A stretch of 64,000 nucleotides of DNA from Mytilinidion resinicola (lineage: Eukaryota > Ascomycota > Dothideomycetes > Mytilinidiales > Mytilinidiaceae), in the NCBI RefSeq assembly GCF_010093595.1, contig NW_022985438.1:3003356-3067355 (forward strand), given 5' to 3'. The notes below the pieces were generated by a model that searched no databases, was not told the DNA's origin, and worked only from the letters and a program-made list of their open reading frames with translations. Shown here one piece after another: positions 53,816 through 64,000 of this stretch. The position numbers and the translations under genes are program-made. The stretch's first letter is position 1; every line of letters begins with the position of its first letter.

Positions 53816-55474
53816 CGAGAGCACTTAATTGACTTGGAGTTGATCTGCGCTCTCGATTTTTCAAGCCTAGACATAGCTCCCTTGTGGTATCTCTAAACGA
53901 AATATCAAGGCAGAGGATACTGAGCTAGCTGCGAGCTCACATAATCTTGCTACCCTTCATTAGGGAAAGGTAAAAGACTATGAATACTGTCGAGACGGGA
54001 TTTTGATGCCCTATCCACGGCGGTCTATGTACATAGCCTTTTAGATACAACGGCTCACTCCAAGTGTACCTTTCCATAAGTGCTGACATCACTGCAATAC
54101 TATATGGCTGCAATTGTTTACTCGTCCCTATTTGCTTCACACACACATAAGTAATCCATTACATTAGAGCTTTCTCAGGTTAGACGTGATATAAAGCGTA
54201 TGGGTACTGTTTCAAGAGACGATAGGCTTCAAAATGTGCCTCAACCAGCACTTCTACCATATGCTAACGCAAAGATGGCCCTGAGGGCTCTAAAGAATGG
54301 CCTCGAAGCTGAGTAGGTAGCTTAGAGATTTCAACTCCTTATCTCGTTCTTTCCTATATCGTCAATATCTAAGTCGCTCCGTTGCCTTCATGACCTCACC
54401 CGGTGCTACATATTCCTCTACGCGCTCCCTGGCAGTATTGTACCTACCTCGTGAGCCTCCAATACTCACCCCGCTCCCGACCCCTCAATATCGTACCCTC
54501 CAGCTCTTTGCAGGATCAGCTCTGCGTCACGTTGGTGCACTGTTGTCTGCTAAAATTTAGAGGAAATCCGCCGATATCTGCTACACCGCGTATAAAATTA
54601 TCGACTAGAAGCCCAACGCCCTACTTCGTCACCTCATACTCCCAGCACCTTCATCCGTGAGTGACGTTAGGTTCAACTGCCGCCAAAGCCTCCTACAGGG
54701 CTTTTGCTCGTGGCTACCTAGGTAGATGTCCAAGGAAAGCAGGCGATCTGAGGCAATGCCACAACTCGTCGCAAGAAATGATACTAGACCGAGGGAATAA
54801 AAGTTTTGTAGTCAGATAGAACGAATCAACTCGGAGGTTTGTAGATAAAATCGTCAAGGTACGTCGGGGGGGGGGGGGGTCAGGGCTCTAAACAAGTCCA
54901 GAAGTTATATCAGGTTCATTCTTGTCTGGATTACTGTGGAAAAGCGAAGTTGAGTAGATTCTCTGAATTAGCCGGCCAGAAAGCTGGACCATGAGGCGAT
55001 CTGCTTTTGCAGGACCTACCTTGACGTTAAAGAACTTCAATCACGTGAAACTGGGAAAAGGTGAATTTCACATAATGAATGATCAGGCAGATTGAGGGCG
55101 GTAATCCATCGCGCCGGACCGAAATAAAGTTCCTAAGATATAAATTGGGCTCCCAGAAAGCTCGAATCTCCCACAACTCCCCACCCACCTCCACACCACC
55201 ATCTCTTACCAGCACACACACCACCCCAAAACCCCAAAGCTCCTCTTGGACCAAGCTGTAGTACCATCGCTCTATTGATAGTAGCATTTGCTATTGTTCG
55301 TGTACGTACCTCTAGTCCTAGCCCTCGACTCGCTCATATAGGCGGTTTCAATCGCCTGGCCGTTTGATTCACTATACTTCCGCGTGGTTTTTGACCACCC
55401 TCACAACTCTTCAACGATCTTCGCTGCTACGCTCTTGCTGACTTCCGAGTTCCATAACTAGGTTCTATTCTAAG
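53816..55474. other. Intergenic stretch between paralogues 4 and 5
   Basis: About 1.66 kb without a supported gene. A poly-G run of about 13 lies at 54867-54880. The last 300 bases are A/C-rich, as in fungal promoters. Confidence 0.45.
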
Positions 55475-57792
55475 ATGCCGATCTGCCGGAAAACGATATA
55501 CCTCCCCGACGAGGTCATAGAGGAGGCAGGCCGCCCCCAAAACGGGCCGTATAACCCACACATCATGGGTTCCTATCCGCAGGTTAGTTGCCTCTGGATG
55601 TGAATGGTTTTCTATGTTATTTAAAGCTTTAGCTAATCTTATATCCTTTTAGTACGCAATGAACGACCCAAGCATCGCCCTCCAAGTTCAGGGTCCATAC
55701 TCCCCGCCTCGTCAACAGTTTCCAATGCTGGCTAGTCAGCGTGTCCGTCAGGAAGCAGGGCTAGGCCACGCGTGGGACAGATACAATATCAAAAAGGTGT
55801 CCAATGCCAAGGCTACTGCAGATGAGGCGATATACTACACCGGACATGAAGATGTTTCGATGAATCACCAAGAGGCGGCCGGACATGAAGGTGATTCAGT
55901 GAATCATCAAGAAGCGGGCGGATGTCCCGCCGGACAACATGCACTGTCTATGAGTGACCAGGAGTTGGGCGGGTCGTACGTCTCACAGGACAATCATGGT
56001 ATGAATCAGCAACACATGGGCGCTCCCTACGGTGGAGAAGAAACTTCGTCTATGGATCAGCAGAACATGGGTGGGTTTCACGCCGATCCATGCACTCAGT
56101 CCGTGAATGATAAGGACATGAGCGACTTGCACAATACTCCCCCGCGTGAGCTAGATCATGTCCTTGGTACGGTCATGGGGGTAGAAGAGAGCAATCACCA
56201 AGCTGTAAGTTCGTACAGAGCGAGACGGCACTCCGGCTAGTTGTCAGATCTAACATTATATAGGAGATGAATCCAAATTCTGGACCCTCCGTTGCTCAAG
56301 ACACCACTCGTAAGGGCAGGGCCACCCGGCAGGAACTCCGCCCTATGCCCGGCGCCAATGACCAGCTAGTAAGTCTTCCAGTCTTTACTACTCATGTATT
56401 TTAGTATACGATGGGATGTTTGACTAACTAACCTTTTTGCTATTCAGAACGGCAAACTTGATGATAACGCGTCTGCCACCACGTCGAACAACGAACACGA
56501 GGACAACGGCCAGAGCGACGGTGGTCACACTCGTGGTGACGGCGGCGGCCTCTCGGATGCGCCAGCAGCTCAAGCTACCGCAGCCGCCACGCCGGCGTCC
56601 TACAGCATCCAGAACCCCGATCACAAGTGGTTGAATAAACCAACTGGAGCGACGAGGGGGCAAGATTCCAAGGGAAAGAAACCATACGACCCGCGGCTGA
56701 GAGAATTGCAAAAGAATGAGGATGGTCTCTACTTCTCGTGCCTGGACGAAGCTATGAGCGTGTACACGAGTGAGGCACGCTGGACCCCGCCGCTTCTCAC
56801 ATCACCACCAACCCGCACCGAGAAAGTCCAGCTAGTCAAGCGCCTTACAGCTGCTATAATGAATATGGAGGGAATCGCAGACAACAGCAATCATAAGTTC
56901 CAAAAGTGGGAGAGGATGGTCTACGACCCCATTGCCATGGAACATGTAGCCCACCGACTCGTGGTATGTTATCATTCTTTTCAAATTTCACAGAAGGCCA
57001 CTAACCCAAACGCAGACGAGGTTACTTAGTTTACATCTCCCAGGCCCAGAGCAAGGATGGCGTGCCCCTATTCTAGATCCCACGGACCTAGCTCCATCCA
57101 GGTATGAAGAAAACCTGAATTTCCAGCAGCGGTTCGACGCGATCGAAGACCTCTTATGGGTAAGTGGATCCCTGACTACGAAAATGAACAACGTTCTAAT
57201 CTTTTGAAGCATCGCAAGGCGGCTTGTGGCTCGCTCTTGGACGGAAGTCTGTACGACGCGACAATTGCTAGCCCGAATCTGCGTTGGAATGTAAGTATAG
57301 CCCTTCTCGCTATTCAAAGGCCACATTACTGACACTCGATAGTCTTATCTCATGAATCAGCATGCCAACAAGAATAAGAAGGTCCAAATCGAGAAGGGAC
57401 GAGAAGCGATGGGCATGAAGAAAGGCAAGAAGCGCCGTGCTTCTGAGACGGAAACTGATGAGGAAGAAGAGGGTGGCGATGCCACTCCTGCCGAACGCCC
57501 CGTCAAACTTCGTTGCCTCAACCCGCGTTCTGTTCGACCCACTACCCAGAGCACCCAAGTGACTCTCCCTGGCGAGGACCATGCGGAGGGAACCGAAGAG
57601 CATGACGCGGATCAGCAGAAAAAATATGCCCCGCTTATTGTGGCTCTCGCTGCGAATAACGCTGAGTCTGCCACCCCGAACGCGGAGGGAACCAGACTTA
57701 CCCGTAGTCGCACCAGCGGACTCAACAAGGGTACCCCAAAGAATGCCGAGAAGGGAGGTCGAAATCGTAAAAGTGGAAAAAGTGGCGCCTAA
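55475..57792 (+). CDS. Tandem-family paralogue 5, with internal Met/Gln repeats
   Basis: Seven exons: 55475-55582, 55653-56204, 56264-56368, 56448-56963, 57016-57159, 57210-57290, 57343-57792; 651 residues. Exon 2 contains about six imperfect repeats of roughly 20 residues built around S-M-N-x-Q-x-x-G-G (examples: VSMNHQEAAG, LSMSDQELGG, HGMNQQHMGA, SSMDQQNMGG). The family block reads EDGLYFSCLDEAM, ARWTPPLLTSP, LVKRLTAAIMNMEGIADN, VYDPIAMEHVAHRLV. The next exon is slightly longer (144 bases) and carries GWRAPILDP and RFDAIEDLLW. The 81-base exon gives HRKAACGSLLDGSLYD. The tail is strongly basic then Thr/Ser-rich. It has no recognised relatives outside this array. All introns are GT-AG, phase 0. 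Confidence 0.75.
55840..56145 (+). repeat. Imperfect ~20-codon repeat within paralogue 5
   Basis: About six degenerate units translating to S-M/V-N/D-x-Q-E/x-x-G-G blocks. Unit length varies, so this is a protein-level repeat rather than a clean DNA satellite. Confidence 0.6.
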
Positions 57793-59415
57793 GCGTGGCG
57801 CGAGGAGATTGCTGGGCAGAGTAGGTGATGTTTGTCAGACGGCTGAGAGGGTCTGTCCTGATTTCGCTCACATGAGCATCTGGATCGACTAGTAATGACG
57901 GTCAGGGCAACACTTTTCAGATTACTCAATTAAGGATAGGCTCGTCTTGTACAATAGTACATAGACTTAAAATCATAAAAAAGAACTTGAATTTTCGCAT
58001 CGTCGTGACGTGATGACCAATGTCTGGAAGTAGCCGATAGAAACAGTGACAAACTAACACAACTTCACATATGGCACAACACATATGCCATCATGCAGAT
58101 ATTAGCTCAATTATGCGTGCAGCGAGAGAAAGTGGCACATCTTTGAGGAGAATATATGTTGAGGGTGTGGTCAAAACAAGGTTGCACTAGATCGTCCCTC
58201 CATGCCGCGAAGGGCAAGGTGACGGCCCGGTCCCATGGAAAGCATCATGCTCCACACTTTATTCTAACCTCAACGCAAGCGACTCTGAACCTACTATCTT
58301 CCCTCTATGGCATCAGAATAAAGTAATGAGAGGCCAAGAGCTGACCATCTCCTTACTTCATACTAAGATGTGCTGTCTTTCTTATGTATCCCCTCTCAGA
58401 TCCCGTGTAACTCTGGGCACACGGATTTAATACTGCCTGACTCTAATCTTGCTCACACGATACCACTGTGAGGAGTGCCCCAGTCAGTAAGTAGCCAGCT
58501 AGCCAAGAGGCAGTCTGATTTACACTGCTTGAAACCTAACATCATGCTTAGAGTTTTGAAAGAAGTCCATGGGGGTACCACAAGCAGTGGTAGACCGGGT
58601 GCACAGACTTATGACCTGTCACTGTATCTTGGACGTACTGGATACGGGTCCTCGAAACTTCTAGACGAACTGGACCCCAAGCGTGAAGACCTATTTCCCG
58701 GCTTACCTAGGCCGCATCCCGTCTATGTTCAAGCCAGTGACTGTCCGTGAGCACATAAGCTCAAGATTTGAGTCTAAATTCAACAAGCCTCTCCTCCATC
58801 GAAGCGTAGTTGTACACGACGTTTTGAAGTATCTTCTGCTTGATATAACGGACGACTATTGGCAGTACCGCTACAGTGACAGGTCATAAGTCTGTGCACA
58901 CGCATTTACCAATGCTTGGGGTACCCCTATGGGATTCTAAAAACCTAGGTACGATGTCAAGTTTCAAGCAGTGTAAATTAGACTGCCCCTTGACCTACTG
59001 GCTACTTCCTAGCTGGGCCGCTCCTCACAGTGGTGTCGAGTGAGCAAGATTGGAGCCAAGCAGTGATAAATCCAGTGTGCCCAGGCTTATTGCCTGGTAC
59101 TGTACGTCCACCCTAAAATGCCTGGCCAATCGCTCTAGCAGAAGTCTCGGCACCAATAAATAGGTCGGGAAGTGTCGGCATAGTGACTGATCAGGAACTG
59201 TTTCCCCACCGCCGAGCTCGCTTAATTCCAAATTCTTCTCTATTTAACTACCTTCTGTTCGACTATTTACCTTCTGTTCGAGCCTCCCACATCACACTCA
59301 TCCACATCACACTCTCGGGTCACCAAAAGCCTTCACAACCAGCATCACCTCCCTTGTACACCTCATATACCTATTCACGCTGTGTTTTCGTGCTACGAAA
59401 GGCATTAACGGCAAT
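57793..59415. other. Intergenic region with long inverted repeat
   Basis: About 1.6 kb between paralogues 5 and 6. The centre is the long inverted repeat listed separately. Two hydrophilic open frames inside it (58475-58750 and 58683-58889) overlap in different frames and may be relics of a coding sequence. Confidence 0.5.
58400..59100. repeat. Foldback element: long diverged inverted repeat
   Basis: The left arm (about 58405-58632) and the reverse complement of the right arm (about 58868-59097) match for about 230 bases. Shared ordered words include AATCTTGCTCAC, ACCACTGTGAGGAG, AAGTAGCCAG, TTTACACTGCTTGAAAC and TGCACAGACTTATGACCTGTC. By eye identity is around 80 percent. About 235 bases separate the arms. 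The arrangement suggests a nonautonomous foldback element or two inverted copies of one repeat. A third, direct copy lies near 40.3 kb. Confidence 0.75.
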
Positions 59416-61097
59416 ATGAAATTGTCCAACATCGACCCCCTCCTTCGCGGCGACTCCAGCAACACAGGTCATTCTGGCCGCGCCGACGCTCGACGCGCAG
59501 TCAACCAGCAGGTCGCCACCCCTTCTAGACGCCAGGGAACCCTGCGCGCAGGTATGCCAGGCTCGTACCGCGCCCCGGTGACGAGCCCAGGCCTCCCTAG
59601 CCCTGATGACATGGATGAGGACAGCCTGTTCGACACCCACTCCTTGGACGGTGTTGAAGAGACGGCCAGCATCGCGGACAGCAATGCGTTCGGCTCGCCC
59701 CCAAGAGCGGCCCACTACAACTCCGCTGGGTACCTTCGTGCCCAAACAGTAAGCACACTCTCTTATTGCGACTTTTGTGACCGCTTTTAAGACGTCAACA
59801 CAGGCCGTCGATCGAGTTGCCCACCTCGGTGGCCAGAACCGTGGCTCATCCCCTCTTGAGCATCATCGGTCTGCGTATGGAGGCCAAACTCAGGTATTAA
59901 ATCGCACTAGAACCTGTACCAGATGGTTTCACTAACAAAAACAGAATCCTTATGGACGTCCTACCGGCCAGCTGGGCGGCCAGGGTCTCGGATTCACTGA
60001 GTCAGAGCGCCAAGCCATGGCGGGCTTTGATCCAGATGATGACTACCCCGGACCGGCTTCCCATACCGAGTCCCGCCGCACGTTGTCTAACCCGTTCATT
60101 GCTACCGACGAGGCCGATGACCAGGCCACGGACTACATGAGGGGATTCTCGTGGGAGAATCGCCTCGGAGACCCCTTCGCTGCGGGCACCGACCCTGGAT
60201 ATGAGCCTGACAATACTCATCGCGGTCCCCCTGCTGGTACAACGCGTGGCCCGTCTAACCCTTTGGGTAGCCAACAAGCCAATCAAGGACGCCTCCGTCG
60301 CATGGCGAATGCCGGCCTCACTACAATGGGGCAAATGCAGTACGGATCAATCTATGACGACGGCAACGAATCCCCCGATAGCAACGGTGTCCCAACCTAT
60401 CGTTCGATTGCCCTCCGTCATGCGACCCTCGCAGAAGCGATGGAATCATTTCAGCGACCCAACCCACTTTGGAGACCGCCACAAGATGACCCGACCGTGC
60501 CCCAGACTCCTGAGCAGATGGAAGACGTGGTCCGCAAGTTGATGTGGGCTCTATTGAGCACCTCCATTGAGGAAGGCGGCGTTAAGAACCCGCACCCGAA
60601 TGGCATCCTGCGTGGACTTGGCACAGAACATCTAGAGATGACGGCCTGGAAGATCCTGGTACGTAGCCTCACCATTGATCATACTTCTTGCATCTTAGAA
60701 ACCTAACCTGTACTAGGAGGAGATGCTGCGCCTCCATGAAGATGGATGCTGGGATGATTATGTCCTCAGCCCGAGAGACCGACAATGGGGCTTTGCCACA
60801 CGTCTCAATTACATCGTGGCCCTGTTTCGCGTAAGTCACTGGTTCTGGCTAGGTCATGAAAATTTGGTTGCTAACTTTACTCCAAGCATTGGAAAAACGC
60901 CGCGTCGGATGCCATCAAGGGCCAACACATCGCTACATTCGTCGCCGCCCCGTGTGAGCATGACCGTGTAAGTAGTGTTCTAATCCCCATCTTTAAAGAA
61001 ACATATTAAACATGTATAGCGCAAGCGCTCGAACGCGAAGGGCAACGCCAACAAGGCGAAGGCCATCCAGCTGAGCAAGACGATTGCGAAGCACTAG
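59416..61097 (+). CDS. Tandem-family paralogue 6 (most diverged)
   Basis: Six exons: 59416-59748, 59804-59893, 59945-60658, 60717-60830, 60887-60967, 61020-61097; 469 residues. The N-terminus is disordered with acidic and Gly/Gln-rich parts. The recognisable family block is weaker: LRHATLAEAMESF, NPLWRPPQDDP, DVVRKLMWALLSTSI, LEMTAWKIL. The next exon is shortened (114 bases) but keeps RLHEDGCWDDYVL and LNYIVALFR at the same relative places. The 81-base exon (HWKNAASDAIKGQH) and the basic final exon (RKRSNAKGNANKAKA) follow the family plan. The conserved intron positions identify it as a relative more clearly than sequence does. It is the last member on the right. Confidence 0.7.
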
Positions 61098-61428
61098 GAG
61101 CGACGTTACGTCAGCTCAGCGACGACGTCTGGAGCCCGTTTGTGGGCCTCCGTCTATTGCGAAGTGCCAGTTATTAGATAAATTGTCACGGTAATGCCAA
61201 TGCACAGGTTTCATTTGGCAAGGCTATGTGTAGACAGTCAATAATTTGCCTGCGAGGCAGCTTTCTTGCGACAACCTGATTTGAGGCTGGTTTGTGCCAT
61301 GATTGGAACTACATATAATAAGTCGAGAGACTCCTAGCCTATCTACTGATGCACCAGGAAAAACACCATTCGGCCCTATCTGATTTCCAGCCCTTCATCA
61401 AGAGCAACAGAGAGCCCGCTAGATCCCT
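61098..61428. other. Convergent intergenic stretch
   Basis: About 330 bases between the stops of paralogue 6 (+) and the next gene (-). Nothing else is seen. Confidence 0.5.
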
Positions 61429-62715
61429 CTAAACCCCGCCTCCCTGCCGCTCACCCATAGCCTCATCCCACGACAATCGTCCCGGATTCTTATCATCCTC
61501 ATGGCAATTAATATACAGCATGAGGGCGTACTCCTCCTGCGCCTCGAGAGACTCTTCTTCTTCTACTTCGTAGTCGTTTTGGATGAAGACGCGCGGGTCA
61601 CCGGCGATCGCGTAAGTCGTCCTAGCCCTAACAGCGTCGTGATTTAGTAGAGAGACTAGAGCACGGGATTTGTGTGTCTGTCGTGCTGCTGCTGCCGAGC
61701 GGCGATGCTTGAGAGCTGGTGCGGGCGTTGGGAAACGCGAATTCGTTGGATAAGTTGAGCGCTCCCCGAAAAGACGTCGTACTGAAGCTGTTGCTTCGGA
61801 TCGATTATACGTTGGGTTTGCTGCTGCCACTGCGAAACGGGGACATGTTGGAGTGGGTGGTGGCACTGTGGATCGCGGACGGGTTGGAGGTGGTGGAGGT
61901 GGTAGGTCTTCGTCCTCGAAGAGGTACTTGAAGGCGTCGCCGTGAGTGTCTGTTGATAGAGACGGATTGGAACGCTGGGAAGCGGGATCAGCTCCAGAGA
62001 GAGGATTGGACGCGTATGTTGAATCTTTTCGCCGCGGAGGGGAAGTGGGAGCCTCAGGGAGGCCGTCCTCTTCGAACAGATAGTTGAAAGCGTTGCCTGG
62101 GGAGTCTGTCAGCTTGGGGGTGGTGGCTTTGGTGTCCGTGTTTTGGATTGCGGAATCGACGGGATCGGTGTTGAACGGCTTGTCGCCAATACGTGCCCGC
62201 TTTGGGGATGCCGTATGGTCTCCCTTCTCAGTATCCAACTCCACCTGACGCTTCCGCTTCGAGCTAGACGGCTTCCAACCTTGATTCTTCGAGGCATCAT
62301 GAACCAACTGCTCGGAGCTGCGCTTCTTCAATGGCTTCACGATGGTCTCCGTCGTCTTTGGGGTTTTGATCGAGCTGGCAGGGGGATTGATCTTGGGAGA
62401 GTATCCGTCAACACGGGCCCGCTTAATGGCGTTGGTAGAGGACTCCTTCTCGGAATCTTGATCTTCTTTGCGCTTTCGCTTGGAGCCAGGAATCTCTTCG
62501 GCATCTTTGGTGAGCGCGTCGTACAGAAGATGCTCAAGGGTATCACGATCTGTAGTATCGAAATCGAACTGAGCTTCTTCTGGTGGAGGAATTACCATTG
62601 GTGACTTAGGAGATTGACGATTGGAAATAATTCCTGAAGACGGTGTCTTGTCGGTCGAGCCTTTGGGGGCAGCCACTTGCTTGGCTGCACCTGCAGGAAG
62701 GGTACTCGAGTTCAT
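61429..62715 (-). CDS. Disordered, internally duplicated basic protein
   Basis: Single-exon gene of 428 residues. Two module types each occur twice. One is a SKRKRK ... KRARVDGYSP segment repeated as SKRKRQ ... KRARIGDKP. The other is AFNYLFEEDGLP repeated as AFKYLFEDEDLP, each followed by a Pro/Arg-rich stretch and ending in Ser-Thr. The KRKR/KRAR patches look like nuclear localisation signals. The C-terminal 60 residues are acidic and more ordered (YEVEEEESLEAQEEYALMLYI ... LSWDEAMG). No enzyme or known DNA-binding domain is recognised. The two short acidic-aromatic motifs (F-x-Y-L-F-E) could be peptide-docking sites, which is speculation. It lies on the opposite strand to the tandem family and converges with it. 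Confidence 0.65.
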   Translation of the reverse strand: MNSSTLPAGAAKQVAAPKGSTDKTPSSGIISNRQSPKSPMVIPPPEEAQFDFDTTDRDTLEHLLYDALTKDAEEIPGSKRKRKEDQDSEKESSTNAIKRARVDGYSPKINPPASSIKTPKTTETIVKPLKKRSSEQLVHDASKNQGWKPSSSKRKRQVELDTEKGDHTASPKRARIGDKPFNTDPVDSAIQNTDTKATTPKLTDSPGNAFNYLFEEDGLPEAPTSPPRRKDSTYASNPLSGADPASQRSNPSLSTDTHGDAFKYLFEDEDLPPPPPPTRPRSTVPPPTPTCPRFAVAAANPTYNRSEATASVRRLFGERSTYPTNSRFPTPAPALKHRRSAAAARQTHKSRALVSLLNHDAVRARTTYAIAGDPRVFIQNDYEVEEEESLEAQEEYALMLYINCHEDDKNPGRLSWDEAMGERQGGGV

Positions 62716-63532
62716 TGCCGATTCGAAGTTTAAGTTTGTGAGGTTTGGTGTAGCAAAGCAGACTTAGGTTGAGTTTGCGAGACAAGATATCGGGCTGTCA
62801 ATGGTGGTGGTGGTGTTGGGCCGATGACAGGTTTGTTGGGGGGGTTGAGGTGCTTCAACAGCGTTAATACTACTGTAATCCAGTTTTACTAGACAGCAAA
62901 ATCTTGCATGACATTGTATAGTGAATGTGGGAGCGACTGAATTGGAGAGCGCTGTCTTTGTTTACATAAGGTGATTGTGCAAATTCGAGGAACAAAGAAC
63001 CCATCTTGGAAATAATGTCAAGGTACTTCAGCCAGCTGCATCGCATACAGTCGAGAGCACAATCGGTTACCGGTTTTGCATCTTAATTTGTTCTCACCGC
63101 ACGGTCCTCCTGACAGGGGGGTTTCCTACTTCGTGTTGGCGTCCTGTAGGGATAGCTTTGGTAATTAATGCCGGTTTCCAAATAACGTAATACACTATTA
63201 CATGTTTAGAGTATTGCTGCCTTAGACCCATATTATGTGATTTATCCTTTACTGTTAGAGGTTGTTGTAGATGAAGCTTGCTTAACTACTTGTTCTCTTC
63301 CGTTAGACACGACTGAATATAGGATGGTGAAACAGTCACGTGCGCTACCTCTGACATTCACTGTGCAAAACGCCATTTAGAAAACTATACCAGCAATGGG
63401 ACAGAATTAACTTGTATCTCTATTCTATAAATCTTTTCTGCGCATCCCTCCCTTTACTGTACGGAAGTTTTATAGTTACATTTTCGACTAGTTAATCAAG
63501 GTACCCTGATTCATCCCTGGCAGCCCTATCCC
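62716..63532. other. Intergenic stretch before the transposon
   Basis: About 800 AT-rich bases with short GGTGGT-type repeats near 62803-62820. No gene is supported. Confidence 0.45.
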
Positions 63533-63536
63533 TTAA

Positions 63537-64000
63537 CCCGTCGGGGTGCAACGCTCGGGCCAGTTTTCAGGCCCGTGCAGCAACACCGTGCTGAGGTGTG
63601 CAGGAGGCATCAACAGAGCTGTAAATAGTCGAATTAGCTAGTTCCCTGAGCCCAAATCAATGCAACAGAATGCCGCGAACATCAAATGACATCGATTATG
63701 TGAAATGGAAGGATCCACGCACCAAAACGTCCAAAAAGCCGCCGCCAGAGCCCTGGCCTCTGCCTCAATTCACTCCCCTTCGAATAGACGACTATTACCA
63801 CCCCGGCGAAGCTGCTGTCCCTCTCGGCACTGATAGACGCGATCCTATGGCCCTTTTTGGCTTGTTTTTCGACGATGAAATGCTAGATCGGATAACCGCG
63901 TGGACAAATCAATATGCAGAGGCGCACCTGGCGTTGGAGGAGGACGCCCCTGAGGGCAAGGCAAGGCCATGGCTGCCTACGTGTAGGCAGGAGCTGTACG
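63537..64000 (+). mobile_element. piggyBac-type transposon, left end (partial)
   Basis: TTAA at 63533-63536, the usual piggyBac target site, is followed directly by CCCGTCGGGGTGCAAC. The terminus begins CCC as in other elements of the superfamily. The transposase frame starts 133 bases inside. The right end lies outside the window, so the terminal repeat cannot be confirmed. Confidence 0.5.
63670..64000 (+). CDS. piggyBac-like transposase, N-terminal part (cut by window edge)
   Basis: Open frame from MPRTSNDIDYVKW through 110 codons to the window edge with no stop. After a Pro-rich basic leader it reads ALFGLFFDDEMLDRITAWTN, then QYAEAH, an acidic spacer, and RPWLPTCRQELY. This is the start of the piggyBac DDE transposase domain as found in fungal and animal elements (F-x-L-F-F ... 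T-N-x-Y-A ... W-x-P-T ... E-L-Y). The catalytic Asp residues would lie beyond the window. Whether the copy is intact cannot be judged. Confidence 0.75.
   Translation, partial: MPRTSNDIDYVKWKDPRTKTSKKPPPEPWPLPQFTPLRIDDYYHPGEAAVPLGTDRRDPMALFGLFFDDEMLDRITAWTNQYAEAHLALEEDAPEGKARPWLPTCRQELY

Noticed and set aside
1..64000. CRISPR array, rRNA or tRNA genes
   Set aside because: No regularly spaced direct repeats with unique spacers were seen, and no tRNA-like or rRNA-like segment was recognised by eye; gene structure is eukaryotic.

Overview
The window looks like nuclear DNA from a filamentous ascomycete (Pezizomycotina, most likely Dothideomycetes). Genes carry many short GT-AG introns of about 45-100 bases. 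They include a HET-domain protein, a fungal CLC channel, an allantoate-permease-type MFS transporter, a DUF2985-like membrane protein and a branched-chain amino-acid enzyme. The placement rests on gene content and intron style only. No tRNA, rRNA or CRISPR array was recognised.

Left part (0-30 kb) is an ordinary mixed gene region. In order it holds: a HET protein (+); a divergent kinase-like protein with a DP-repeat tail (-); a DUF2985-type membrane protein (-); an alpha/beta-hydrolase fused to a cysteine phosphatase (-); a dihydroxy-acid dehydratase paralogue with an 8-base microexon and no obvious mitochondrial presequence (+); a possible 67-residue protein (+); an unrecognised Ser/Thr-rich protein (-); a kinase (+); a broken 2-oxoglutarate/Fe(II) oxygenase (-) divergent from an MFS transporter (+); a CLC chloride channel (-); and a zinc-finger/TenA-like protein (+).

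Middle part (29.6-37.3 kb) is almost 8 kb with no gene I can support. It contains a long poly-C tract.

Right part (37-61 kb) is the most unusual. After two disordered low-complexity genes come six head-to-tail genes on the + strand (41.7-61.1 kb). By hand assembly of their exons they encode one unrecognised family. Each has a long variable hydrophilic N-terminus, a conserved block (G-L-Y-F-S-S, then W-x-P, then an LRxAI helix), two very regular phase-0 exons (114-144 and 81-87 bases), and a basic Lys/Arg-rich tail. The array is flanked or interrupted by a diverged repeat found once at 40.3 kb and as a long inverted pair at 58.4-59.1 kb.

The right edge holds a disordered, internally duplicated nuclear-type protein (-) and the start of a piggyBac-type transposase preceded by a TTAA-CCC junction.

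All exon joins were read by eye from splice signals and frame continuity; no transcript or database evidence was available.
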